Assembly: GCF_005860795.2 (NCBI RefSeq)
Contig: NZ_CP058350.1
Coordinates: 870,001-934,000, forward strand
Direction of reading: 5' to 3'
From: Peteryoungia desertarenae
Lineage (GTDB): Bacteria > Pseudomonadota > Alphaproteobacteria > Rhizobiales > Rhizobiaceae
DNA length: 64,000 nucleotides
Part shown: in pieces, positions 43,810 to 53,065 of the stretch
Numbering within the stretch: position 1 is the stretch's first letter
Layout of the letters: each line of letters starts with the position of its first letter
The notes under the pieces: model-generated
Database searches by the model: none
What the model was told of the DNA's origin: nothing
Seen by the model: the letters and a program-made list of their open reading frames with translations, nothing else
Position numbers and translations under genes: made by a program

Positions 43810-45555
43810 TCAGTGAGACTCGCGGCCAACAGCGGCCCCGCGACATCCTTTGAGGAAGTCGAAGTCTGCGCCGGTGTCCGCACCTTCGACATGATTGTGG
43901 TAGAGAAGCGCATAGCCACCCGACGGGGGCTCAACGGCAGGTCTCCAGGCCGCAAGACGGCGCTGCATTTCTTCATCGGAAATGTCGAGATGAACCTTGC
44001 GGGCTTCAACGTCGATCTCGATGAAATCGCCGTTCCGGACAATTGCCAAAGGACCGCCCCTCGCAGCCTCGGGAGACGTGTGCAGAAGCACGGTACCGTA
44101 GGCCGTGCCGGACATACGGGCATCGGAAATACGAACCATGTCCGTGATCCCCTTTCGCAGGACCTTGGGCGGCAGGCCCATGTTTCCGACTTCGGCCATG
44201 CCAGGGTAACCACGCGGCCCGCAATACTTCATCACCATGACGCAGGTTTCGTCGATATCAAGCGCCTCGTCATTAATCCGCGCCTTGTAGTCGTCGATAT
44301 CCTCGAAGACGACAGCCCGACCGCGATGCTTCATGAGATGCTTCGATGCCGCAGAGGGCTTCAGGACGCAGCCCTTCGGTGCAAGATTACCCTTCAGGAC
44401 GGCAATGCCGCCGTGAGGGGTCAGTGCATTATCCACCGGACGAATGACATCCTCATTCCAGTTGCGGACATTCTTGACTTCATCCCAGAGGCTTCCACCC
44501 GAGACGGTGAGCGTATCCTTATGCAGGAGACCGGCATCCCCAAGCTGCTTGAGGACCACGGGAAGACCACCGGCATAGAAGAATTCCTCCATCAGGTACT
44601 TGCCTGATGGCATCAGGTTAACGATCGTCGGCACCCCGCGTCCGCAACGGTCCCAGTCATCGAGCGTCAGATCAATTCCAACACGACCGGCGATTGCAAG
44701 CAGATGGACCACAGCATTGGTAGAGCCCCCAATCGCACCATTTGTGCGAATGGCGTTTTCAAATGCTTTCTTGGTCAGAATATCTGAGGGCTTCAGGTCG
44801 TCCTTGACCATCTGGACGATGCGTCGACCGGTCAACTGCGCCATCACACGACGGCGGCTGTCGACGGCGGGGATCGCTGCATTGCCGGAGAGCGCCATGC
44901 CCATGGCCTCCACCATCGAGGCCATCGTCGATGCCGTTCCCATCGTATTGCAGGAACCCGGTGAGCGGGACATGCTCGCTTCGGCCTCGACAAATTCTTC
45001 AGGCGACATTTCGCCCGCCTTGACAGCTTCGGAAAACTTCCAAAGATGCGTTCCCGAACCGACGCGCTCGCCGCGGAAATAACCGTTCAGCATCGGACCG
45101 CCGGAAACCATGATGGCCGGCAGGTCGCAGGATGCAGCACCCATCAGCAGCGAGGGAGTCGTCTTGTCACAACCGACAAGGAGGACAACACCGTCAATCG
45201 GCTTGCCGCGAATGGCTTCTTCGACATCCATTGCACCGAGGTTGCGGAACATCATGGCAGTGGGACGAAGAGCCGATTCCGAGACCGAGAAGACGGGAAC
45301 TTCGACGGGGAAGCCACCGGCTTCCCAGACACCATTCTTCACGCGTTCGGCAAGATCGCGCAGATGAGCGTTACAGGGCGTCAGTTCGGACCATGTATTG
45401 ATGATGCCGATCACCGGGCGCCCATCAAAGAGATCTGCGGGAAATCCCTGATTCTTCATCCAGCCACGGTGATAGATGGCGTCTCGCCCGGTCCCGCCGA
45501 ACCACTCCTGCGATCTGAGTTTACGCGGCCAGGCCGCCGGTTTGAAGTCTGTCAT
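43810..45555 (-). CDS. Sugar acid dehydratase, L-arabinonate type (IlvD/Edd family)
   Basis: A 581-residue dehydratase of the IlvD/Edd family. The [2Fe-2S] ligands are C61 (TPCNAHL), C129 (VGCDKTT) and C202 (SPGSCNTMGTAST), and K131 is at the place of the carbamylated lysine known in the rhizobial L-arabinonate dehydratase. The sequence type with a C-terminal GCRGAAVGRESH is that of L-arabinonate/D-galactonate dehydratases. It gives 2-keto-3-deoxy acids to the next enzymes. It is 12 bases ahead of the dehydrogenase gene. Confidence 0.9.
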   Translation of the reverse strand: MTDFKPAAWPRKLRSQEWFGGTGRDAIYHRGWMKNQGFPADLFDGRPVIGIINTWSELTPCNAHLRDLAERVKNGVWEAGGFPVEVPVFSVSESALRPTAMMFRNLGAMDVEEAIRGKPIDGVVLLVGCDKTTPSLLMGAASCDLPAIMVSGGPMLNGYFRGERVGSGTHLWKFSEAVKAGEMSPEEFVEAEASMSRSPGSCNTMGTASTMASMVEAMGMALSGNAAIPAVDSRRRVMAQLTGRRIVQMVKDDLKPSDILTKKAFENAIRTNGAIGGSTNAVVHLLAIAGRVGIDLTLDDWDRCGRGVPTIVNLMPSGKYLMEEFFYAGGLPVVLKQLGDAGLLHKDTLTVSGGSLWDEVKNVRNWNEDVIRPVDNALTPHGGIAVLKGNLAPKGCVLKPSAASKHLMKHRGRAVVFEDIDDYKARINDEALDIDETCVMVMKYCGPRGYPGMAEVGNMGLPPKVLRKGITDMVRISDARMSGTAYGTVLLHTSPEAARGGPLAIVRNGDFIEIDVEARKVHLDISDEEMQRRLAAWRPAVEPPSGGYALLYHNHVEGADTGADFDFLKGCRGAAVGRESH

Positions 45556-45609
45556 GATCTTTCTCTGTGTTGTTTGGTGAGTGCGCGATCAAATGTGTTC
45601 GCGCTGGTC

Positions 45610-46575
45610 TCACAGCATGTTGACGACAACGGCTTCGCGCGGAGCCTGCGCGAGCCTGTTGCGAAGCGGTAGACCCAATTGTGGGGCTTCAATTTCAAAG
45701 ATATCGCCCTCTAACGTCTGGAATCCGTCAGCGCAAGAAAGCGTTGCGGTACCATACATATGCACATGCAGGTCGCCCGGCAGGCAGAACAAAGCGTACT
45801 TAAAATGGTGATATTCCAAGTTTGCAATCGAGTGGGACATGTTCGCCTCCCCGGAAAGGAAGGGCTTTTGCCATACGACGGTGCCGTTGCGGAGGATTCG
45901 GGAAGTCCCCTCCACACTTTCTGGCAAAGGCCCGACGCGCAGTTCTGGCCCGAAGGATGCAGGTCGCAGCTTGGAGTGGGCGAGATAGAGGTAGTTGATC
46001 TTTTCGGTCACGTGGTCGGAAAACTCGTTGGCAACCGAAAAGCCAAGGCGATAGGCAGCTCCATCATCACCAATGATGTAGAAGCCCGCCATTTCGGGTT
46101 CTTCGCCGCCGTCAAGTGCAAATGACGGGGAGACCAGATCAGAACCTGGTGCGATCGCATTGAAGCCGTTGCCCTTGTAGAACCATTCCGGCTGAACACC
46201 CGTTTCCCCGGGTTGTGGCTTCCCACCCTCGATACCCATGCGGAACATCTTCATGCTGTCGCTCATGCCGGCAGTGTCGGCATGCATGCTGTCACGTGCC
46301 GATGCCGAGCCGGTATGTGTGAGGCCCGTTCCCGTCAGATACATATGGGCCGGATCCGGATGACGCACCGGGCAATCCAGCTTGTTCTCTGCCGCAAGCG
46401 CCAGGAGATCGACACTCTCACCATATCCCTGACGGACAACCAGTTGAGCAAGGCTCGTCCTTGCCGCGATCGCGGCCTTTGCAAGCTCATAAGTCGTTTG
46501 AAAACCGATCACCAAACGAGCCACGTCGCCTTCACGGCATATGACGCCGCCGGATTTCAGTTGCGATAGAAACAT
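45610..46575 (-). CDS. gguC: GguC, fumarylacetoacetate hydrolase-superfamily protein (AraD1 type)
   Basis: A 321-residue protein of the FAH superfamily resembling the product of gguC, the third gene behind chvE in Agrobacterium. The AraD1-type block is YKGNGFNAIAPGSDL and the metal region GGEEPEMAGFYIIGDDG. Members of this group have been proposed to be 2-keto-3-deoxy-L-arabinonate dehydratases, which would fit the missing step to 2-oxoglutarate semialdehyde here; that is inference. ATG 46575 follows GAGG. It starts 10 bases after gguB ends. Confidence 0.88.
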   Translation of the reverse strand: MFLSQLKSGGVICREGDVARLVIGFQTTYELAKAAIAARTSLAQLVVRQGYGESVDLLALAAENKLDCPVRHPDPAHMYLTGTGLTHTGSASARDSMHADTAGMSDSMKMFRMGIEGGKPQPGETGVQPEWFYKGNGFNAIAPGSDLVSPSFALDGGEEPEMAGFYIIGDDGAAYRLGFSVANEFSDHVTEKINYLYLAHSKLRPASFGPELRVGPLPESVEGTSRILRNGTVVWQKPFLSGEANMSHSIANLEYHHFKYALFCLPGDLHVHMYGTATLSCADGFQTLEGDIFEIEAPQLGLPLRNRLAQAPREAVVVNML

Positions 46576-46585
46576 GTGGCGGACC

Positions 46586-47797
46586 TCAGACTGCTTTGTT
46601 CTTGTTATAGACATCGAAATAGACGGCAGCCAGAAGCACGAGACCCTTGATCAGCTGCTGGTAGTCGATACCGATGCCCATGATTGACATGCCATTGTTC
46701 ATGACACCCATGATAAAGGCGCCGATGACGGCACCGGTGATCTTGCCAACACCACCTGACGCAGAGGCCCCGCCAATGAAGCAGGCTGCGATCACATCGA
46801 GCTCGAAGCCCACACCCGCCTTCGGGGTCGCCGAGTTGAGACGCGCCGCAATGATCATTCCGGCGAGGGCGGCGAGCGCACCCATGTTGACGAAGGCGTA
46901 GAACGTCAGTCGCTCGGTATTGATACCTGAAAGCTTGGCCGCCTTCTCGTTACCACCAAGCGCATAGATGCGCCGACCGATGGTGGTCCGTGTCGTGACG
47001 AAGGCATAGATGGCAATCAGGACCGCCATGATGACGAGGACATTCGGCAGACCGCGATAGGTCGCGAGCTGATAGCCCAGAAAGACCGCGACAATGCTGA
47101 TGATTGCCATCTGAACAGCAAAGAAGACGAAGGGCTCATTCTCCGTACCATGCTCATCATTCAGTCGCCGGTTGCGCATGCCCGTGTAGATCGCAAAGGC
47201 CACAAGGGCGAGGACCGCAATCAGTGCCACATAATTCTTGATTTCGCTCGTCGCCGGATCGGTGAAGGACAGGAAATCAGGAATGAAGCCGGTTGAGAGA
47301 AGCTGGAATTCCCTGGGGAAAGGACCAATTGGGCGTCCTTCAAGAATGACATAGGTCATCCCGCGAAAAACAAGCATGCCGGCAAGCGTCACGATGAAGG
47401 ATGGTATCTTCTGATAGGCGACCCAGTAGCCTTGGGCGGCGCCCATGGCAGCACCGATCAGGATGCAGAGCGGTACGACCACGACCGGTGACCAGTCCCA
47501 TCGGACAAGCATGATGGCCGCCACACCGCCGATGAACGCGACGATGGAACCAACGGACAAATCGATATGACCCGCCACGATGATAAGCAGCATGCCCAGC
47601 GCCATGATGACGATGAAAGAGTTCTGCAAGACGAGGTTGGTGATATTGACCGGTCGGAACAACACCCCGTCGGTCAGGAACTGGAAGAGCAGCATGATGA
47701 CGACCAGCGCCAGCAGCAGTCCGTATTCCCGTATATTCTTGCGAAGATAATCGCCCACAGAGACATTCGGGGCTTGGGGTCTCGTGTCGGTGGCCAT
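46586..47797 (-). CDS. gguB: Sugar ABC transporter permease GguB
   Basis: A 403-residue permease of the XylH/RbsC type with about ten membrane helices. The N-terminal region has LLALVVIMLLFQFLTDGVL and the signature loop region is AGHIDLSVGSIVAF. The late conserved segment is ACFIGGASASGGVGKITGAVIGAFIMG. It pairs with GguA, whose stop overlaps its start (TAATG), and with the ChvE binding protein. Confidence 0.94.
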   Translation of the reverse strand: MATDTRPQAPNVSVGDYLRKNIREYGLLLALVVIMLLFQFLTDGVLFRPVNITNLVLQNSFIVIMALGMLLIIVAGHIDLSVGSIVAFIGGVAAIMLVRWDWSPVVVVPLCILIGAAMGAAQGYWVAYQKIPSFIVTLAGMLVFRGMTYVILEGRPIGPFPREFQLLSTGFIPDFLSFTDPATSEIKNYVALIAVLALVAFAIYTGMRNRRLNDEHGTENEPFVFFAVQMAIISIVAVFLGYQLATYRGLPNVLVIMAVLIAIYAFVTTRTTIGRRIYALGGNEKAAKLSGINTERLTFYAFVNMGALAALAGMIIAARLNSATPKAGVGFELDVIAACFIGGASASGGVGKITGAVIGAFIMGVMNNGMSIMGIGIDYQQLIKGLVLLAAVYFDVYNKNKAV

Positions 47798-49332
47798 TAG
47801 CTTTTCTCCCCAGAACGCATGATGGCGCGCATGATGGATTCCTGGCTTGCCTCTTGTTTGGACAGCTCTGCCACCATGCGCCCCTCGTTCATGACATAAA
47901 TGCGATCGCAGGTTCCAAGAAGCTCAGGCATTTCTGACGAGATCATCAGGATGCCTTTCCCTTCGGCTGCGAGTTGGTTGATGATGGTGTAGATTTCGAA
48001 CTTCGCGCCAACATCGATGCCGCGCGTCGGTTCATCCAGGATCAGCACTTCAGGATTGGTGAAGAGCCATTTGGAGAGGACAACCTTCTGCTGATTGCCA
48101 CCGGATAGATTGACCGCTTCCTGATAGATCGAATGGGAGCGGATCCTGAGCTTGTTCCGGTAGTCGGAGGAAACGGCAGCCTCCCGACGCTCGTCGATGA
48201 TCCCCTTGCTGGAAACATCGGGCAGATTCGCCAGTGTCGTGTTGTCCTTGATGTTGTTGTTCAGGACAAGACCCAGATGCTTCCGGTCTTCGGTGACATA
48301 GGCAAGACCCGCCTTGATGGCTTTCGGTATGGTACTGACGTCAACAGGCTTGCCATGCATCATCACTTCGCCCGATATCCTGTGACCCCAGGATCGACCA
48401 AAGATGCTCATGGCTGTTTCCGTGCGACCGGCACCCATCAGTCCGGCGATGCCGACCACTTCGCCTGCGCGAACCGAAAAGCTCACATCATGCAGAAACT
48501 TCCGGTCCCGGTGGTTCTGGTGATAAACGTTCCAGTTCTTCACCTCGAGAAGGGTTTCTCCGATATCGGGAACGCGCGGCGGATAGCGGTCCTCCATATC
48601 ACGCCCGACCATGCCCTTGATGATCCGGTCTTCGGAGATCTCCTCGGTATGACAGTCCAGCGTCTCGACCGCACCGCCATCGCGAAGAATGGTGATCTGA
48701 TCCGCCACTTTCCGAATTTCATTGAGCTTGTGAGAAATGATGATGGAGGTCATGCCATGGCGGCGAAATTCCATCAAAAGGTTCAGGAGCGCATCAGAAT
48801 CCGTTTCGTTGAGCGAGGCTGTCGGCTCATCGAGGATCAGGAGACGGACTTTTTTGGAAAGGGCTTTGGCAATTTCCACAAGCTGCTGCTTGCCGACACC
48901 GATGTCGGTGACCCTCGTGGAGGGCGAATCCTTCAACCCAACCTTCGCCAGGAGTTCCTGAGTCCGCGCAAAGGTGCGCGGCCAATCGATAACCCCCTTT
49001 GAGGCGATCTCGTTGCCGAGGAAGATGTTTTCGGCGATCGACAGCAGAGGGACGAGTGCCAGTTCCTGGTGGATGATGATAATGCCAAGTTCTTCGCTGT
49101 CTGAAATCGTGCTGAAGCGACGCACCTTGCCGTCAAAGTGGATTTCACCGGTGTAGCTGCCAGCAGGATAAACTCCGCTGAGCACTTTCATCAGCGTCGA
49201 TTTGCCAGCACCGTTCTCCCCAACCAGAGCGTGGATTTCGCCTTCGCGGACTTTGAAGCTGACGTCGTCCAGAGCCTTCACCCCGGGAAACGTCTTGGTG
49301 ATGCCGCGCATCTCGAGAATGATATTGTTCAT
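47797..49332 (-). CDS. gguA: Sugar ABC transporter ATP-binding protein GguA
   Basis: A 511-residue protein with two fused ABC domains, as in XylG/MglA/AraG. Domain 1 has Walker [10 protein letters not shown] near residue 41, signature [14 protein letters not shown] and Walker [13 protein letters not shown]; domain 2 has the degenerate [10 protein letters not shown] and the complete [15 protein letters not shown] and [16 protein letters not shown] 49332 has only a weak ribosome site; the frame extends upstream into the chvE terminator region. An intercistronic hairpin separates it from chvE. Confidence 0.93.
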   Translation of the reverse strand: MNNIILEMRGITKTFPGVKALDDVSFKVREGEIHALVGENGAGKSTLMKVLSGVYPAGSYTGEIHFDGKVRRFSTISDSEELGIIIIHQELALVPLLSIAENIFLGNEIASKGVIDWPRTFARTQELLAKVGLKDSPSTRVTDIGVGKQQLVEIAKALSKKVRLLILDEPTASLNETDSDALLNLLMEFRRHGMTSIIISHKLNEIRKVADQITILRDGGAVETLDCHTEEISEDRIIKGMVGRDMEDRYPPRVPDIGETLLEVKNWNVYHQNHRDRKFLHDVSFSVRAGEVVGIAGLMGAGRTETAMSIFGRSWGHRISGEVMMHGKPVDVSTIPKAIKAGLAYVTEDRKHLGLVLNNNIKDNTTLANLPDVSSKGIIDERREAAVSSDYRNKLRIRSHSIYQEAVNLSGGNQQKVVLSKWLFTNPEVLILDEPTRGIDVGAKFEIYTIINQLAAEGKGILMISSEMPELLGTCDRIYVMNEGRMVAELSKQEASQESIMRAIMRSGEKS

Positions 49333-49398
49333 AAAGGTATTCCAGAGCGCTTGCGGGCTCTTGCGCAAGTGTCGTGAAGGATCCAGAGCAAACAAGAG

Positions 49399-49421
49399 GG
49401 GCCCGCATGGACTGCGGGCCC
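49399..49421 (-). terminator. Hairpin between chvE and gguA
   Basis: Arms GGGCCCGCA and TGCGGGCCC around a 5-base loop, 15 bases after the chvE stop, followed on the minus strand by CTCTTGTTTG. It could stabilise the chvE message and reduce gguAB expression, as often seen for binding-protein genes. Confidence 0.7.
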
Positions 49422-49436
49422 ATTGACTTTACGATC

Positions 49437-50507
49437 TTAGTTGTCGATTTGCTCGGCCGTGTAATAGCCGGAGTTGACCAGAACTTCCTTGGCGTTCGAC
49501 TTGTCGAGCGCAACTGGCTTCAGGAGGTAGGACGGAACGACCTTCACACCGTTGTCATAGGTCTTGTTGTCGTTGATTTCCGGCTCGGCGCCACCCATGA
49601 CGGCTTCCACCATCGATACGGCAACCTTTGCCAGTTCACGAGTGTCCTTGAAAACGGTCGAGTATTGCTCATCGGCAAGCATGGACTTGATCGAGGGCAG
49701 TTCGGCATCCTGACCGGTCACGATCGGCATTTTCATGTCGCCTGAACCGTAGCCGACGCCCTTCAAGGCCGAAAGGATACCGATAGACAGACCATCATAA
49801 GGCGACAGGGCACCATGAAGTTTTTCTTCTGTGTAGGTAGAGGACAACAAGTTTTCCATGCGCGCCTGAGCGACAGTCCCATCCCAGCGGAGCGTACCGA
49901 CCCGATCCATACCCATCTGGCCGGACTTGATCACGATCTCGCCGCTGTCAATCATCGGCTGCAGCACGGACATGGCCCCATCATAAAAGAAGAAGGCATT
50001 GTTGTCGTCCGGGGATCCACCGAAGAGTTCCACATTCCATGGCTTCACATCGCCAAAGCGTTCCTTGAGGCCGGCTACGAGGCTCTCGGCCTGAAGAACG
50101 CCGACCTGGAAATTGTCGAAAGTTGCATAGTAGTCGACATTTCCAGAGTCGCGGATCAGGCGGTCATAGGCAATCACCTTGACACCGGACTCCGAGGCGC
50201 GCTGAAGAATGTCAGACAAGGTCGTGCCGTCGATGGCGGCGATGACCAGAACCTTGGCGCCCTTCGTCACCATATTCTCAATCTGAGCCAACTGGTTCGG
50301 AATGTCGTCATCGGCGAACTGCAGGTCCGGTGCGTAGCCGGCTTCCGTGAACAGTTTCTCCATTGTTTCGCCGTCTGAAATCCAGCGCGTCGAGGTCTTT
50401 GTCGGCATCGAGATGCCAACAATTCCCTTATCCTGTGCAAAGGAAACGGACGTAAAGGATGCGATGCTGATTGCGACGGACGCAATCAGGGCGCCAAGTT
50501 TCTTCAT
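49437..50507 (-). CDS. chvE: Periplasmic sugar-binding protein ChvE
   Basis: A 356-residue ChvE-type binding protein. The signal peptide is residues 1-24 (cut after FTSVSFA), and the mature domain starts [23 protein letters not shown]. The conserved sugar-binding D/R/N residues lie in [56 protein letters not shown] and IVTGQDAE. It binds D-galactose, D-glucose and L-arabinose type sugars in relatives. It is first in the minus-strand operon and divergent from gbpR. Confidence 0.93.
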   Translation of the reverse strand: MKKLGALIASVAISIASFTSVSFAQDKGIVGISMPTKTSTRWISDGETMEKLFTEAGYAPDLQFADDDIPNQLAQIENMVTKGAKVLVIAAIDGTTLSDILQRASESGVKVIAYDRLIRDSGNVDYYATFDNFQVGVLQAESLVAGLKERFGDVKPWNVELFGGSPDDNNAFFFYDGAMSVLQPMIDSGEIVIKSGQMGMDRVGTLRWDGTVAQARMENLLSSTYTEEKLHGALSPYDGLSIGILSALKGVGYGSGDMKMPIVTGQDAELPSIKSMLADEQYSTVFKDTRELAKVAVSMVEAVMGGAEPEINDNKTYDNGVKVVPSYLLKPVALDKSNAKEVLVNSGYYTAEQIDN

Positions 50508-50628
50508 GGTAACCCTCCCTGGTCATACCGTGCAGGACCAGGGTCCGCCTGGTACCTGCGAGAAAAGAACCGGAGTTGCATGGCAGCCCCTGCTCTTGGC
50601 GGGAGTCTTAACTTGCCCTGTATAGCGA

Positions 50629-50669
50629 TCAAATGAATAATTTGACTTGCTGCATATCACAAGTGATAT
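50629..50669 (+). promoter_or_regulatory. Two palindromes in the chvE-gbpR divergent promoter
   Basis: TCAAAT-(5)-ATTTGA at 50629-50645 and ATATCAC-AA-GTGATAT at 50654-50669, the latter eight bases before the gbpR start. Both have the dyad form of LysR-type binding sites. They are candidate operators for GbpR on its own gene and on chvE. Confidence 0.55.
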
Positions 50670-50676
50670 ATGGATC

Positions 50677-51624
50677 ATGTCCGAAAACATGGTTCATCGG
50701 CTCCAGCCGAAACATTTCAGTCTGATCCGTTCCATCGCAGAACTGGGGCAACTCAGTCTTGCTGCCCAGGCGCTCGCCCTCACTCAACCGGCGGCCTCTC
50801 GCATGCTGGGCGAGATTGAGCGTTATGTCGGGACAGCAGTCTTCAACAGGACACCCAAAGGCATGGAGCCGACACCTGTTGGCTTAGCGCTTGCTCGACG
50901 GGCTCAAAATCTGCTTGAGGAAATCCATGAAGCAGCCCGTGAGGTTGATGCAATCCGCCGGGGTATGACAGGTACCGTTCGCGTCGGTGCGGTCACCGGT
51001 GCAGCGGTTGGTTACGTCGTGCCCGCCATCCAGAGCTTGAAGGATGAAGCGCCAGGCGCGGATGTTCATGTCGACGTCGCGCCGAGCCTCAAACTTGTTC
51101 ATGATCTGATCGCCGGTCACCTCGATTTTGTCCTTGGCCGCGTTCCCGCCAGCATGGATCCCAGACAATTTCGGGTGGACAATGCCTTCACCGAGGACGT
51201 CGACATTGTCGTACACCAGACTCATCCTCTGGTGAATGTAGACAACGTCCATTTGTCCCACATGACACATTTTCCCTGGGTCATGCAGGCACCCGGATCG
51301 CCACTGCGTCTGGCCGTGGAAAGCGTGTTCATCGAACAGGGCACGCCTATTCCGGCCAATATCGTGAACACGACGTCCTTGTTGGTGATGATTGCAATGC
51401 TAGCCTCATCCAACGCGATCGCCCCGATGTCGCGAGAGGTCGCAGACCTCTTGTGCCGTCAGACAAGGACGGCAGGTCTTTGTACCTTGAAGGTCGATGT
51501 CGAGATGACGGTCATGCCCTATCATCTGATCAGCTTCTCGAGCAAACGGATGACGCCGATTGCCATCCGTCTGCGAGAGCTTCTGCTCAAGGAATTCGAA
51601 CTCCGCAACAGAAACAAGGGCTGA
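50677..51624 (+). CDS. gbpR: LysR-family regulator GbpR
   Basis: A 315-residue LysR-type regulator divergent from chvE, as gbpR in Agrobacterium. The N-terminal helix-turn-helix is ELGQLSLAAQALALTQPAASRMLGEIERYVG, followed by a RTPKGMEPTPVG wing, a linker helix and an effector domain. GbpR is known to activate chvE in response to sugars. ATG 50677 was chosen from the family start; a palindrome lies just upstream of it, inside the longer reading frame. Confidence 0.88.
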   Translation: MSENMVHRLQPKHFSLIRSIAELGQLSLAAQALALTQPAASRMLGEIERYVGTAVFNRTPKGMEPTPVGLALARRAQNLLEEIHEAAREVDAIRRGMTGTVRVGAVTGAAVGYVVPAIQSLKDEAPGADVHVDVAPSLKLVHDLIAGHLDFVLGRVPASMDPRQFRVDNAFTEDVDIVVHQTHPLVNVDNVHLSHMTHFPWVMQAPGSPLRLAVESVFIEQGTPIPANIVNTTSLLVMIAMLASSNAIAPMSREVADLLCRQTRTAGLCTLKVDVEMTVMPYHLISFSSKRMTPIAIRLRELLLKEFELRNRNKG

Positions 51625-51732
51625 CGGCGCATGTCGCGACCGGACAGACAGTTCCGGTCAGGCGCTTGCAATTTCATCACCTTGCTGCACACTGTCATAC
51701 AGCCGTCGTGAATCGAGACGTGAGGAGCCGGC

Positions 51733-52131
51733 ATGACCGACCAGCCAGAGGGGACGCGGCCCAGCCATGAAGCCGTGGAACATAAACCTGGAACCGTCGT
51801 AGATCTGAATGACTATCGCCGGTCGCTCGATCCCTTGCCGGTGACGTTCCATCGCCGCGAGCTCGATGCGATATTGTGGATTTACGGTCGCATGGTCGGC
51901 GAGGGGGAATGGCGCGACTATGCCATCGATCATCTTCGCGACAAGGCTGTGTTCTCGGTCTTCAAGCGATCAGGCGAGTTTCCGCTCTACCGCATCGAAA
52001 AAAATCCGAAGCTGGCCGCCAAGCAGGGAGCCTTCTCGGTGGTGGGATCGGATGGACGGATACTCAAGCGCGGCCATGACCTCCGTCAGGTTCTTAAAGT
52101 CTTTGACAGGAAGCTGAAGCTTCTCGACTAG
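51733..52131 (+). CDS. DUF2794 family protein
   Basis: A 132-residue cytoplasmic protein of the DUF2794 family, common in Rhizobiales and of unknown function. The conserved block is VTFHRRELDAILWIYGRMVGEGEWRDYAIDHLRDKAVFSVFKRSGEFPLYRIEKNPKLA, close to the ends GAFSVVGSDGRILKRGHDL. No membrane helix or signal is visible. It lies between gbpR and a convergent GNAT gene. Confidence 0.85.
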   Translation: MTDQPEGTRPSHEAVEHKPGTVVDLNDYRRSLDPLPVTFHRRELDAILWIYGRMVGEGEWRDYAIDHLRDKAVFSVFKRSGEFPLYRIEKNPKLAAKQGAFSVVGSDGRILKRGHDLRQVLKVFDRKLKLLD

Positions 52132-52151
52132 TCAGAATCCTCCGATCGGGA

Positions 52152-52685
52152 TCAAAAGACCAAATCCGGATCAGTGGTGCAGCCCGGACCAAGCGGGCGT
52201 TGCATCAAGACTGTGTCGAGCCAGATACCATGCTTGAAGCCCGTCGCCCTGAGGCGTCCAGCCAGTTCGAAACCACATCTGGCGTGGAGCTTTATCGAAG
52301 CTTCGCTCGCCCCGCCAACAGCGGCAATCATCTGGCGATAGCCGCTTTTCTCACACTGATCGATCAGGGCTTCCAGAAGCGCCGTGCCCACGCCCTGTCC
52401 CCGAGCAGATGGGTCGAGATAGACCGAATCTTCCGCAAGCCAGCGGTATGCCGGTCGCGTTCTGAATGCAGAGGCATAGGCATAACCCAGGATCCGATGA
52501 TCGTGTCCGTCAGCGACAAGATAGGGATAGCGTGCCTCGGAAATCGACTTCCAGCGAGTAATCATCTCTTGCTCGCTGGGCGGCACAAGCTCATAGCTTG
52601 CCGTTCCATGCAGGACCGCCTCTTCATAGATCCTCGTAATCGCGGCAAAGTCCTCAACGCGGGCAGTTCTGATCTGAAAATTCAT
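52152..52685 (-). CDS. GNAT acetyltransferase, phosphinothricin N-acetyltransferase type
   Basis: A 177-residue acetyltransferase. The acetyl-CoA loop is DPSARGQGVGTALLEALI, and the typical Pat-family start IRTARVEDFAAITRIYEEAVLHGTASYE is present, as is GFELAGRL late. Members acetylate phosphinothricin, methionine derivatives or other amines; the substrate here is unknown. ATG 52685 was chosen from the family start; the ribosome site is weak. It is convergent with the DUF2794 gene 20 bases away. Confidence 0.88.
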   Translation of the reverse strand: MNFQIRTARVEDFAAITRIYEEAVLHGTASYELVPPSEQEMITRWKSISEARYPYLVADGHDHRILGYAYASAFRTRPAYRWLAEDSVYLDPSARGQGVGTALLEALIDQCEKSGYRQMIAAVGGASEASIKLHARCGFELAGRLRATGFKHGIWLDTVLMQRPLGPGCTTDPDLVF

Positions 52686-53065
52686 AGTCGTCCAATGTAG
52701 AGTTTGAGGCTGGTGCAAACATCAATGTGTATTCGCTGCAAGCCTTGAGAACCGTGTTGGACTGTCGAGCCGTCTAGCGCTTGACTCAAGGCGAAAACCT
52801 TATAATACCTCGCATCCGAAGAGGAAACCTACCGATGCATTCCTGCGAGCTAAACTCTGCGAGAAGAGGTAACCAATGGCAAAGCGCCATTGGCGCCGCA
52901 TGCAATTTCCTCTCGATCACGACCAAGGCCAAAACGACGACGAAAACCGTTTGACGTCTCCGGCCACCGCTCTCTCCCCGGCACGGTCGGGGATAAGGAA
53001 GGCGCGCGCTCGGCGCGAAACTTCCTCCTCACCAATACGCGGAGAGACAGAAAGAGAGCTTTGAA
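52686..53065 (+). promoter_or_regulatory. Long structured leader of asd with promoter-like motif
   Basis: A 380-base region. CTTGACT at 52780-52786 with TAATAC at 52803-52808 resembles a rhizobial housekeeping promoter. Downstream are three hairpins: CCAATGGC/GCCATTGG (52873-52893), TCCCCG/CGGGGA (52975-52993), and a nested AGGAAG-CGCGC/GCGCG-CTTCCT (52996-53026), the last 39 bases before asd. A 62-codon frame spans them. Confidence 0.5.
52876..53064 (+). CDS. Possible 62-codon ORF in the asd leader
   Basis: It starts MAKRHWRRMQFPLDHDQGQN, has AGAAGAGG eight to ten bases upstream and stops one base before the asd ATG, so translation could be coupled. But the start codon lies inside a stable hairpin, the sequence is low in hydrophobic residues and Arg/Ser-rich toward the end, and I do not recognise it. 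It may be a leader peptide, a small protein or chance. Confidence 0.25.
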   Translation: MAKRHWRRMQFPLDHDQGQNDDENRLTSPATALSPARSGIRKARARRETSSSPIRGETEREL

